Assembly (NCBI GenBank): GCA_902775375.1
Contig: CACYLU010000007.1
Span: 1 to 64,000, forward strand
DNA length: 64,000 nucleotides
Source of the DNA: an uncultured Bacteroidales bacterium
GTDB lineage: Bacteria > Bacteroidota > Bacteroidia > Bacteroidales > Bacteroidaceae
Direction: 5' to 3'
Positions 17,521 through 27,210 of this stretch are shown piece by piece. How positions within the stretch are numbered: position 1 is the first letter of the stretch; each line of letters begins with the position of its first letter. The notes beneath the pieces were generated by a model. That model did no database searches, was not told the origin of the DNA, and saw nothing but the letters and a program-made list of their open reading frames with translations. A program made the position numbers and the translations under genes.

Positions 17521-20500
17521 TCAATCGTCAATTATAATTGTTATTCCTGAAGAATGAGAAGCAAATTCAGGAGCATAAGCCGATTGCACGGTTGATGCAC
17601 CCACTTGGTATGTACCTGTGCGTTGCACTCTATAGCGAACCTCCAACACATGCATTCCCTTGCCCAGCATATCGAAGAAATAGTTGGTGGCTGCATCTTC
17701 AACCTCCATATAATAGCCCACTCCATTCCAGCGATAACCCGACAACTGTGCCACAGGCTCGAAGCAAGCAGCAGGACGGTCCTTCAGTTGCACAAAATCC
17801 ATAGCACGATCCAGCGTGATGGTCATGCGTGAAACCACCACATCACCCACCTTCAACTTAGCTCCGTTGCCAATCTGCTGCAAAGTTTTCTTGCCTTGTG
17901 CATCGATGCGCTCAACATAGAAACGGCGTTCCAAATTCAATTCCTTACCGTGCTGCTGGATGTCAGTCATCGGGGTGAAATACTGTGCATAGGCAGCTCC
18001 CCAGGCAATACCGTCATCACGTTTCTCCACGTTGATAACAGGAGCCTCAACCGTCTGCTTGTCGTCAAACACCTCCTTGATGTAACCCAAGTCTGGTGTG
18101 TCACTCTTAGTTGGCGAAATGGTCTCCATCACCCTATCAGCAAAAGTAATTCTAACATCACCCTTGTTTTCCAACAGGTTGGCACCACGACACAACAAAG
18201 CGTAGATAGCATCCACCGTGCAAATTGACGAGTTCCACCCTCGTGTCTGCTTCTGTTTCAGCAACCACATCTTCATTTCTTCAATCAACTCGTCGTTGCC
18301 ACCAACAAACTTTAGTGCCTCCATTGTGGCCACATGCTGCGGCACAGGAATCATAGCCCAGGTATAAGGCTTGTCGAGAAAGGCGAAATGAGCCCCCATT
18401 TCGTCCTCATCCACCATGTGTTCCTTGAGCGAGTTGATGAAATTCTGAGCATTCTTCAGTTTGCCGACTTTGTGTTGTATAATCGCGCTCTGTGCTTTGC
18501 TAATCACATCACCATTCTTCAAGTTGTTGTCCACCAATGAAAGGAAGTGATTGTAGGCTTCATTATTCTGTGCAGGCACCGACATATCGCCAACAGCGAT
18601 TAAATAGAGATATTGCATCTCTATATACGAAAGATATTTAGGCAGTTTGCTCTTACCATAATTCTTCAGCATTTCCCGATAGTGCTCCAGCATCTTCGTG
18701 TGAAGGAAAGCAAATCCTTTTTCTTTCATCTCGTTAACCGTAGCGTTCTGGGCATTGACCATAGGTTGGTGACCGTTTTCCGCACCTTCCTTTAGCAACA
18801 TATCCAGCCTGATTAGCAACCCAGTGATATAGGTGGTAGTGTAGTAGCTACTCTCCATACCACTGAACCAGCTCCAACCACCATCTTCATTCTGCAAGCC
18901 CTGCAGCTTGGTCAGGTCGGTACTGATGCGGTTGTTCATCTGGTTGAGGTCAAACAGCAAACCTAACCTTTGTTTGCGCTCAGTCTCGTTCTGTGCGTCC
19001 ATTACCCATGGTGTTTCATTCAGAATGATTTCCTTGAGTTCCTGGTTCTTCTCCAGTTGACTCAGCAGCGTTTGCTTGTCGCCCCCCTCCAGTTTCCAGC
19101 GGTTGAATACCTGCTGGATGCGAGGCTGACTATTAGCGATAAATGAAGCCAGCGTGTTACCATAGTAGGCTGAAGCCCAGGCAATGGCATTGTCAGATGT
19201 AGGTTCACTGATTTCAGGAAGTGCCTGCACCGCATACCAGGCAGGATTGCCCGTAAACTCAACGGTGAGTTTCTTCTGCGTAGCTGATGGATGCTGGTGG
19301 TTGAACAAACTCTCTGTGCTGAATTCACGCGTCTGGTTGCCTCGGATAGGCATAGCCAATGTCTCGGTGACATATTGCTTGTTGCTCAGTACAGGCAGCA
19401 CATGCTGCTCGCCATCACTGAACTTGCCACCATCAGCTACCATACGAACACCCAGCAAACTGTAGTCTTCGGTCACGTCAAAACCAAACGACACAGCAGC
19501 ATTGCCCTTACCATCTACCTTGAAGGTTTGTGTTTGCGTAGCAATTATTTGATTATTTATAGGATTAAACAAAGTAAATACCACATTCCCATCCACGGGT
19601 TCTTCAGTAAGGTTGGCTATCACGGCAGCGATATTCACCTGGTCGCCCATTCTTACAAAACGTGGCATATTAGGCTGCAACATGAAATCTTTCTGTGTCA
19701 CCACTTCCGCCCTGAGGTTGCCCACCATCATATCCTTGGTGTGCGAGATGCCTCTGAAGTTCCAACGTGTAAGACTCTCAGGCATCGTGAACGAAATCAC
19801 CACCTCGCCCTGCTCATTAGTACGCACTTGCGGATAGAAGAAAGCTGTCTCGGCAAAGTTGGTACGCAGCGGCTGAGCATTCTCTTTGATTGTTCCACCA
19901 TCAATATCCGTTTCTGCCTCAGATGCTTCCTTTACTTCTATCATTTCGTCCATACTATCAGCTGTAGCTTGTGCCATCTGCGGAGCCATAGCCATTTCTT
20001 CCTCAGCCAATCCATCTTCTTCCACCATTGCCACATTCATGGTTCTCATCATGCGAGTAGCCCCTAATGCCACAGCACCCGACTTATACATCACATAGTC
20101 ATTTCTATAGAAGCGCATGCGAGGGATATCCAAGTAATCCCATTCCCATGCGGGCACCTTATAGTCTTTGCCTTTCCAACGGAATGACCAATATGATTGG
20201 TTGTTAGTGCTCTGACTACGCCCAGCTGAATAGAAATACCGACCGTAATACACGCTCAGATCTTGATAGTGACGATAAATCTTGTCGAGCGATGCATCAT
20301 ACATATAAGCCAGCAGTTCAGCTGCAGCAGGAGCACCGTCAGGTGTTTTGATTACCAGCCGCCACTCTTCCTGCTGTCCAGGTTGCAGCTTGTCACGGAA
20401 CACTTCCCACTTCATGCTCAGCTGCCTAACGGGTTGAGTCTTCTCTATTTGTAGCTGACGGACATATACCCTATCATCTTTCACGAAGGTAAAGAGTATT

Positions 20501-23376
20501 GTAACACCCTCACCATAAGCCTCCTTATACGGCAATTCAAATTTTTGCAGGGAGTTGCTGAATCGCAACGACTTTGTCTCTATTCGCTTGTTGCCCGCAA
20601 ACACATCCATCAACACATAGGCATCGGTGTGTGAAGTGCCAAATACGAAAGTAGCAGAATGCAGCTCGTCAAACGTCAGCCTTTGTTGCCCTTTATCAAG
20701 GAAAATATCTACAAACGTGCCAAAAGTAGTGTCATCATTACTGTAGATATTGAATGTCTGCAAATGGCGTGACTGCTGCTCTACTGGCAGTTTCTCCTCA
20801 CCCACTACTGCCAGTTCCAGCATATATTGTGCCGAAGGCAAAGTAGCAAACGCACTAAATGTATGATTTTCATTTGACTTAACATCACCTTCTTCCACCA
20901 TCTGCTGTTGTTTTAATTCATCGTATGGCACATTTTCTTTAGCCAACCGATAGAGACGATAATGCAGCATCACATTTTGTGGCTGACCAGCAGCATTGTT
21001 CGCTACAGGAATGAACGACCAACCTTGGTGTGTTCCGTTTGATGTTGATTTTGCTGCAATAGTTTTATTCAGGTATTCAGGCATATCAATGCCCAAGGAA
21101 TAAGCTTGCTGACTCGCCCAGATATGCTTGGTGGCCGTTTGTGTTTCGCCTGCTTCATTGGTTACGGTTGCCTCCACGCTGATACTCAGTGACGATTGGT
21201 TGTCACTGGCTTTCAGTTCGATAGGAATCACAAAGTCGCCTTTACCGTCAATCATCACGCTGTCTGCAGCTTGCGGATCTTCTGTGCGATTCCACACGCG
21301 CCAGATGTTGCCCGAAATACGGTAAGCAAGAGGTACATTCTGTACGGTGGCACCGCTGAACGACTCAACATGTCCTTTCAGCTCTATCTTATCGCCCAAT
21401 CGATAAGCCTCCTCTATAGGCTCGAAAGTAATCTCGAAGGTAGGACGCTTATACTCTTCCACCCTTATCTCCTTATAGCCTTCACCATTGCTTGTACGAA
21501 TGCTGAAACTGCCGTTCAATGTAGCAGTAGGCAACACAAACGAAGCATCGAACGATCCAAAGTCGTTAGTGCGTACATCTATAGTATTCAGCTCCTTGCC
21601 ATTTACGTCTTGCAGCGTCAGCTTATAGTCCTTGTTCTCCAGCACTTTCGTTTCTTCACCTTTTTGCTGATATACGATACCTTTCACATATACCGTCTGT
21701 CCGGGGCGATAGATCCCCCTGTCAGTCAGCAATGTCACATGCGTCTCGGTTTCTTCCTCATAAACATTAGGCTGGTTGCGCAGATACACATTCTGCTTCA
21801 GCATAGCGCGATCGTCACCCTTACGCGCCACATACTGCGCATAGCTATTGTTGGCACTCTTGAACACCTTGCGTCCATCGGCACCCGTAATCACCTTGTT
21901 AAATTCCTTATAGTGCGTCCCATTTCCACGATAGAAGGTCACCTCCACTCCACCAATAGGTTGTCCTGTCTTACGGTCAAGTGTCACCACCTCTGTATTG
22001 CCATCTCCTAAGTTAAGTATCAGCACTTTGAATCGGCTCACCACCAAATAGCGATAACAAGCCAACTGAGGGTTGTCTTTTGGCGTAACACTCAGCAGAT
22101 ATACACCAGGCTTTTCTGGAGCCTGCAGCTTGAAATTGTTAGTATGCTGCAAGTATTGGGCATTAAGAGCTGAGATTTGAGTTGTCTCGTTGTTTTTAGC
22201 ATCTTCTGTTCTCAACTCGAAGTTCCACGATTGCAACTGCCGCAATTGCAGTTTTTGGATATCTTTCAGCTCAGTGCGCTCTTCATTAGGCAGTTCGGTC
22301 AATTGGGTAGCGAAGAGCTTTACTTCCACATTTCGCTGGTTCCTGAAGTCGATATTCAGTTCGGCTTCCTCACCGGGATAAAGCATCTTCAACATATTGG
22401 CTGAGAGATAGGGCTGCAAGATATTAGCCTTTAGCTGCTCCAAGGCATTGACTCGATAATATTTGGGATATTTCGCTAAAGCCTCACCAATCAGGTCCAA
22501 TGCCTCTGCCGGACGATCATGGCCATTCAGCCACTGTGCTTTCTTGAGATAAGCCTCCATCACTGCAGGATAGTTATTATATATGACAATTAAATCATTA
22601 TAACAGCTATCATTATCTATTGATTTCCAGTCATAATAATCAAGTGTTGCCATCAAAGTAGCTTCTTCTTTGCCCTTGATTGTGTCGTAAGTATTGATTA
22701 TCAGTTGGTATATATCATCAATGCGTTTGTGTTGATCTTTTAGTTCCTTCAGATTGTCAATCGTGCGCGTAGCCATCAGATGAAACATATCGTGGGCATA
22801 GAACTCACTGCCATTGCCCAATACGGCAAATGGTACATAGTCTTTGGCAGATGTATTCAGCAATGCAGGCACATCAGTTATGGCTGCATTTGCATGCTGT
22901 TCCACCTGTCGCTCAAACACTCCCCTTGTCCATTCCCGCATATCCTCAGGCTGCTCCCCCTCCGCCAGTTCTGTACGACGGCGTAGTTCATAGCTGTGGC
23001 TGTCCATATAATCCTGATACATACCAGCCAGCATGGAATGCAGGATAGCACGATTCACCACATTGCGTTCCTGCTTTACCCACTGCTCCACATACTGGAA
23101 ATTAGGGTAAATGCTGTCAGGTGTTACCGCCTCTTGGCTCTGTGTTTTACAGAGGTACGCCTTGAACATCTGCGGCGCGTTCTGCTCCTTTTGAGCCTTT
23201 TGGAAAATCTTGTCAGAAAGTTCCATAACTGTTTTCGGCAGACTTTTCTCTTCTGCCTCTTTCACCTGTTTCCACAGGCTTTCGTATGTTTGCGCAAACA
23301 TGGGTATATGTATCATAGCGGTAATGATAGTTAAGATAAAGCTTAGCCTGAATACTTGTTTCATAATCGTTTTCAT
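17521..23376 (-). CDS. Alpha-2-macroglobulin-family protein without thioester
   Basis: A very long exported protein (1,951 residues; signal peptide ending near PMFAQ). The N-terminal 300 residues are helical. MG domains follow, including the bait-proximal motif RGIYRPGQTVYVKGIVYQQK, and the macroglobulin core FFYPQVRTNEQGEVVISFTM followed by PESLTRWNFRGISHTKDM. The C-terminal alpha-toroid begins PAWYAVQALPEISEPTSDNA (about residue 1380), where thioester-bearing relatives have CxEQ; here it reads TSDNAIAW, so the covalent trap is lost. Such proteins are thought to bind or inhibit proteases in the cell envelope. An acidic low-complexity stretch (EEEMAMAPQMAQ) lies before the core. It is monocistronic. 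Confidence 0.9.
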   Translation of the reverse strand: MKTIMKQVFRLSFILTIITAMIHIPMFAQTYESLWKQVKEAEEKSLPKTVMELSDKIFQKAQKEQNAPQMFKAYLCKTQSQEAVTPDSIYPNFQYVEQWVKQERNVVNRAILHSMLAGMYQDYMDSHSYELRRRTELAEGEQPEDMREWTRGVFERQVEQHANAAITDVPALLNTSAKDYVPFAVLGNGSEFYAHDMFHLMATRTIDNLKELKDQHKRIDDIYQLIINTYDTIKGKEEATLMATLDYYDWKSIDNDSCYNDLIVIYNNYPAVMEAYLKKAQWLNGHDRPAEALDLIGEALAKYPKYYRVNALEQLKANILQPYLSANMLKMLYPGEEAELNIDFRNQRNVEVKLFATQLTELPNEERTELKDIQKLQLRQLQSWNFELRTEDAKNNETTQISALNAQYLQHTNNFKLQAPEKPGVYLLSVTPKDNPQLACYRYLVVSRFKVLILNLGDGNTEVVTLDRKTGQPIGGVEVTFYRGNGTHYKEFNKVITGADGRKVFKSANNSYAQYVARKGDDRAMLKQNVYLRNQPNVYEEETETHVTLLTDRGIYRPGQTVYVKGIVYQQKGEETKVLENKDYKLTLQDVNGKELNTIDVRTNDFGSFDASFVLPTATLNGSFSIRTSNGEGYKEIRVEEYKRPTFEITFEPIEEAYRLGDKIELKGHVESFSGATVQNVPLAYRISGNIWRVWNRTEDPQAADSVMIDGKGDFVIPIELKASDNQSSLSISVEATVTNEAGETQTATKHIWASQQAYSLGIDMPEYLNKTIAAKSTSNGTHQGWSFIPVANNAAGQPQNVMLHYRLYRLAKENVPYDELKQQQMVEEGDVKSNENHTFSAFATLPSAQYMLELAVVGEEKLPVEQQSRHLQTFNIYSNDDTTFGTFVDIFLDKGQQRLTFDELHSATFVFGTSHTDAYVLMDVFAGNKRIETKSLRFSNSLQKFELPYKEAYGEGVTILFTFVKDDRVYVRQLQIEKTQPVRQLSMKWEVFRDKLQPGQQEEWRLVIKTPDGAPAAAELLAYMYDASLDKIYRHYQDLSVYYGRYFYSAGRSQSTNNQSYWSFRWKGKDYKVPAWEWDYLDIPRMRFYRNDYVMYKSGAVALGATRMMRTMNVAMVEEDGLAEEEMAMAPQMAQATADSMDEMIEVKEASEAETDIDGGTIKENAQPLRTNFAETAFFYPQVRTNEQGEVVISFTMPESLTRWNFRGISHTKDMMVGNLRAEVVTQKDFMLQPNMPRFVRMGDQVNIAAVIANLTEEPVDGNVVFTLFNPINNQIIATQTQTFKVDGKGNAAVSFGFDVTEDYSLLGVRMVADGGKFSDGEQHVLPVLSNKQYVTETLAMPIRGNQTREFSTESLFNHQHPSATQKKLTVEFTGNPAWYAVQALPEISEPTSDNAIAWASAYYGNTLASFIANSQPRIQQVFNRWKLEGGDKQTLLSQLEKNQELKEIILNETPWVMDAQNETERKQRLGLLFDLNQMNNRISTDLTKLQGLQNEDGGWSWFSGMESSYYTTTYITGLLIRLDMLLKEGAENGHQPMVNAQNATVNEMKEKGFAFLHTKMLEHYREMLKNYGKSKLPKYLSYIEMQYLYLIAVGDMSVPAQNNEAYNHFLSLVDNNLKNGDVISKAQSAIIQHKVGKLKNAQNFINSLKEHMVDEDEMGAHFAFLDKPYTWAMIPVPQHVATMEALKFVGGNDELIEEMKMWLLKQKQTRGWNSSICTVDAIYALLCRGANLLENKGDVRITFADRVMETISPTKSDTPDLGYIKEVFDDKQTVEAPVINVEKRDDGIAWGAAYAQYFTPMTDIQQHGKELNLERRFYVERIDAQGKKTLQQIGNGAKLKVGDVVVSRMTITLDRAMDFVQLKDRPAACFEPVAQLSGYRWNGVGYYMEVEDAATNYFFDMLGKGMHVLEVRYRVQRTGTYQVGASTVQSAYAPEFASHSSGITIIIDD

Positions 23377-23564
23377 TTTTCGTCACTACAACAATAATGC
23401 AGCCATCACGAAATTATTGCACTAAGATAATGCAAATTTCCTTAATTAGTGCTACGAGGGGGAAATAAAATCAAGAACAGTAATTGTTCTACTTCCAACA
23501 CATAGCCCACCTACCCTAGGAAAGAATCAACCACAATTTAGGGAAAGACAAATGGATGGTTATG

Positions 23565-23708
23565 TAGTCAAAATAGTCATTAGTCATTTAGTCATTTTCA
23601 TTTTGGGATTCGTCATTTTGCTCACTATAAAATAAATATTATATTTATAGTGCGGATTTTGACAACCAGAAATCGATTTTGACTAATGACTAAATGACTA
23701 AATGACTG
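23565..23708. repeat. Nested inverted repeat, possible small non-autonomous element
   Basis: The outer arms AGTCATTTAGTCATTT (23582-23597) and AAATGACTAAATGACT (23692-23707) are perfect 16-base inverted copies made of 7-8 base tandem units. GTCAAAA/TTTTGAC copies lie near each arm. The inner arms CACTATAAA (23623-23631) and TTTATAGTG (23644-23652) form a second palindrome. No transposase is present. It could be a MITE-like remnant or a strong RNA structure. Confidence 0.55.
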
Positions 23709-23809
23709 AACTTAAAAAAATGCTTGAAAATTTTTTTGAAAAAAATAGCAAAACTTTCGAGAACCGCAATCCCGGTGTTATATCTTTACACTGTCATTCG
23801 AACAACAAA

Positions 23810-23877
23810 GTTTTGCTGCTTCGGGAAAAAGACGCGTTTTACTTCGAGAAAGAGGCCGTTTTACTCCGAGAAAGCAA
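23810..23877 (+). repeat. Three imperfect tandem units of about 21 bases
   Basis: Three consecutive stretches share the form gcGTTTTaCTtCGaGAAAgag, the best-matched two being at about 23834-23854 and 23855-23875. Read in one frame they give a seven-residue repeat (LLLREKD, AFYFEKE, AVLLRES). Confidence 0.5.
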
Positions 23878-23926
23878 AAAGGGCCCTAAGAGACAGCCCT
23901 ATGGTAAGCTTTCTTTGGCAAAACAG

Positions 23927-23957
23927 TTGGATTATTGGCGAAAGACTATTATCTTTG
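23927..23957 (+). promoter_or_regulatory. Promoter of the esterase gene
   Basis: TTG (23927-23929) and TATCTTTG (23950-23957) are 20 bases apart. The -7 box is 50 bases before the ATG at 24008. Confidence 0.7.
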
Positions 23958-23995
23958 CATAGATAATAACCCATTAATATCACGAGTTAAACTAA

Positions 23996-25174
<1,179 letters not shown>

Positions 25175-25204
25175 AAATCAATAAAACAATAAAACAAGTA
25201 ACGT

Positions 25205-26206
25205 ATGAATAAGAATAAACAACCTGGGTGCAATGGTGACATTTATGTACCTTATGCAGAGAGAACTGGCAATGAATCTATCGTGTATTTCACTCGTGAA
25301 CTGTCGGCCAACGGCTTGATAAAGGCATACGAGCAGGTGAGCGGCAACATTGAGGGAAAGGTGGGTGTGAAGCTGCACACAGGCGAGCAGCACGGACCTA
25401 ACATCATTCCTCGCGAGTGGGTGAAGGAACTGATGGCAAAAGACCTGCCTGACGCCAACATCATTGAGACGAACACCTATTATGAGGGCGACCGATATAC
25501 CACCGAGCTGCATCGCAAGACGCTGGAGGTGAACGGATGGAACTTCTGCCACGTAGATATCATGGATGACGAGGGTACTGCCCTGTTGCCTGTAAAAGGG
25601 GGCAAGTGGTTCAAGCACATGTCGGTAGGAGCCAACATGGTGAACTATGACTCAATGGTGGCACTTACACACTTCAAAGGTCATACGGCTGGAGGCTTCG
25701 GAGGCAGCAACAAGAACATAGGTATCGGCTGTGCCGACGGACGCATAGGCAAGGCTTGGATTCACACCACTCCTGGACAACCCGACCAGTGGGACATTAT
25801 GATGGAGGAACTGATGGAGCGCATCAGTGAATCAACAAAGGCTTCTATCGACTTCTTCGGCAAGCATGTGACATATGTGAACGTGATGCGCAACATGTCA
25901 GTATCATGCGACTGTGAGGGTGTGGCTGCAGAACCTGTAGTAACGCCTAATGTGGGCATCCTGTCGTCAACAGACATCCTGGCCATCGACCAGGCTTGCA
26001 TCGACATCGTATTTGCCATGAAGGAAGAAGAGCATAACGCTTTAGTGGAGCGCATCGTGAGTCGTCACGGATTGCGTCAGCTCTCTTATATGAAAGAGCT
26101 GGGCATGGGTAATGACCGCTATATCCTGATTGATCTGGACAATGGGTGTAGGCGCATGACTGTTCAGGAAGCTGTGCAAGGCTTGAAACCTTTTGTCAAT
26201 GAATAA
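25205..26206 (+). CDS. DUF362-domain protein
   Basis: This 333-residue protein matches DUF362: VGVKLHTGEQHGPNIIPREW, NTYYEGDRYTTELHRKTLE, VALTHFKGHTAGGFGGSNKN and IGIGCADGRIGK. No ferredoxin-type CxxCxxC cluster is present, unlike some longer DUF362 proteins. No signal peptide is evident, so it is probably cytoplasmic. Function is unknown; the family is linked by fold predictions to redox or cofactor chemistry. It follows the esterase by 30 bases. Its stop codon lies at the edge of an AT-rich dispersed repeat, followed by a terminator. Confidence 0.8.
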   Translation: MNKNKQPGCNGDIYVPYAERTGNESIVYFTRELSANGLIKAYEQVSGNIEGKVGVKLHTGEQHGPNIIPREWVKELMAKDLPDANIIETNTYYEGDRYTTELHRKTLEVNGWNFCHVDIMDDEGTALLPVKGGKWFKHMSVGANMVNYDSMVALTHFKGHTAGGFGGSNKNIGIGCADGRIGKAWIHTTPGQPDQWDIMMEELMERISESTKASIDFFGKHVTYVNVMRNMSVSCDCEGVAAEPVVTPNVGILSSTDILAIDQACIDIVFAMKEEEHNALVERIVSRHGLRQLSYMKELGMGNDRYILIDLDNGCRRMTVQEAVQGLKPFVNE

Positions 26207-26236
26207 TTGACAATTGAGAATTGATAATTGATAATG
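26201..26236. repeat. AT-rich dispersed repeat (aattgataattga type)
   Basis: gaataattgacaattg, then agaattgataattgataatg, begins within the last two codons of the DUF362 gene and ends just before its terminator. Confidence 0.65.
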
Positions 26237-26244
26237 GAATAACA

Positions 26245-26276
26245 CCCCCTCTTACCTTTAGAGGGGGACTTTTTTA
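26245..26276 (+). terminator. Terminator after the DUF362 gene
   Basis: CCCCCTCT (26245-26252) pairs with AGAGGGGG (26260-26267) around a seven-base loop, followed by ac and a T run. Confidence 0.85.
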
Positions 26277-26298
26277 ATACATATAATGACAATCATTT

Positions 26299-27129
26299 AT
26301 GAAGACATTTTTGATGTGTGGAGCCGTGGGCCTGTTATTGGCAGCTTGTGGCTCAAAGACAGCGAATGAGAATGAGATTGTGGCACCAGAGGGCTATAAA
26401 CTGGTTTGGCAAGATGAGTTTAACGAGGGCAGCCAACTGAGTGATGAATGGACACACGAGGTGAAGGATGACCACTGGGTGAACAATGAGTTGCAGAACT
26501 ACCGTGACGGTGAGGCCGACGGCAAACGAGTGACAGAAATCAAGGACGGCAACCTGCTGATCAACTGCTTTAAGGGCTCCGACGGCAAGATTTATTCAGG
26601 ACGTGTGTATGCGCATCGCCACACGGGTTGGGAATATGGCTATTTTGAGGCGCGTATCATGCTGCCTAAAGGCAAAGGTACTTGGCCTGCTTTCTGGATG
26701 ATGCCTGTCAAGAGCGAATACCGATGGCCTAAATGCGGTGAAATCGACATCATGGAAGAAGTGGGTGTGGTACCCAACGATGTGTCATCATCACTGCACA
26801 CAGGTGCCTATAACCACGTAAAGGGAACGCAAAAGACACATCATCTGGACATCGACAACGCTGAGGGCGGTTGGCATGTATATGCCTGTGAATGGACGCC
26901 AGACGCCATTACAACCTTCGTAGATGGAAAGGTGCAGTTGGCTGTAACCAAGGCTGAAATGGGTGAGGAACAAGATGAATGGCCGTTCCAATATGCGTTC
27001 TACCCTATCCTCAACCTTGCCTGGGGAGGCGACTGGGGAGGTATGGAAGGTGTTGATGAGAGCGCACTGCCTATCACCATGAAGGTGGATTATATCAGAG
27101 TATTTCAAAAAAAGGAAATTAATAATTGA
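26299..27129 (+). CDS. GH16-family beta-glucanase lipoprotein
   Basis: A 276-residue GH16 enzyme with a lipoprotein signal (MKTFLMCGAVGLLLAACGSK, lipid Cys17). The domain shows YKLVWQDEFNEG, NNELQNYRDG, GYFEARIMLPKGKGTWPAFW, and the catalytic ExDxxE signature with Glu148, Asp150 and Glu153 (KCGEIDIMEEVG). The lack of the extra Met/His bulge residue pattern and the WP start suggest a laminarinase or mixed-linkage glucanase rather than a carrageenase or agarase. It probably sits on the cell surface. The last codons (INN) come from an AT-rich repeat that overlaps its stop. Confidence 0.92.
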   Translation: MKTFLMCGAVGLLLAACGSKTANENEIVAPEGYKLVWQDEFNEGSQLSDEWTHEVKDDHWVNNELQNYRDGEADGKRVTEIKDGNLLINCFKGSDGKIYSGRVYAHRHTGWEYGYFEARIMLPKGKGTWPAFWMMPVKSEYRWPKCGEIDIMEEVGVVPNDVSSSLHTGAYNHVKGTQKTHHLDIDNAEGGWHVYACEWTPDAITTFVDGKVQLAVTKAEMGEEQDEWPFQYAFYPILNLAWGGDWGGMEGVDESALPITMKVDYIRVFQKKEINN

Positions 27130-27155
27130 CAATTGATAACTAACAATTAATAATT
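27117..27155. repeat. AT-rich dispersed repeat overlapping the GH16 stop codon
   Basis: aattaataattgacaattg, then ataactaacaattaataatt, covers the last four codons and stop of the GH16 gene and runs to just before the next promoter. Confidence 0.65.
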
Positions 27156-27161
27156 ATTTCG

Positions 27162-27169
27162 TATTTTTG
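27162..27169 (+). promoter_or_regulatory. -7 box of the M13 peptidase promoter
   Basis: TATTTTTG followed by CA, 41 bases before the ATG at 27211. Confidence 0.55.
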
Positions 27170-27210
27170 CACGGAAATTCAAAACTGTTTAAAACAAAAT
27201 TGTTATTTTA

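Noticed and set aside
23810-23877. CRISPR array
   Set aside because: The units are contiguous and degenerate with no spacers, and there are no cas genes.
23702-23962. An 86-codon frame as a real small protein
   Set aside because: It starts in an inverted repeat, consists partly of tandem 21-base units and ends inside the esterase promoter. Listed as repeat DNA instead.
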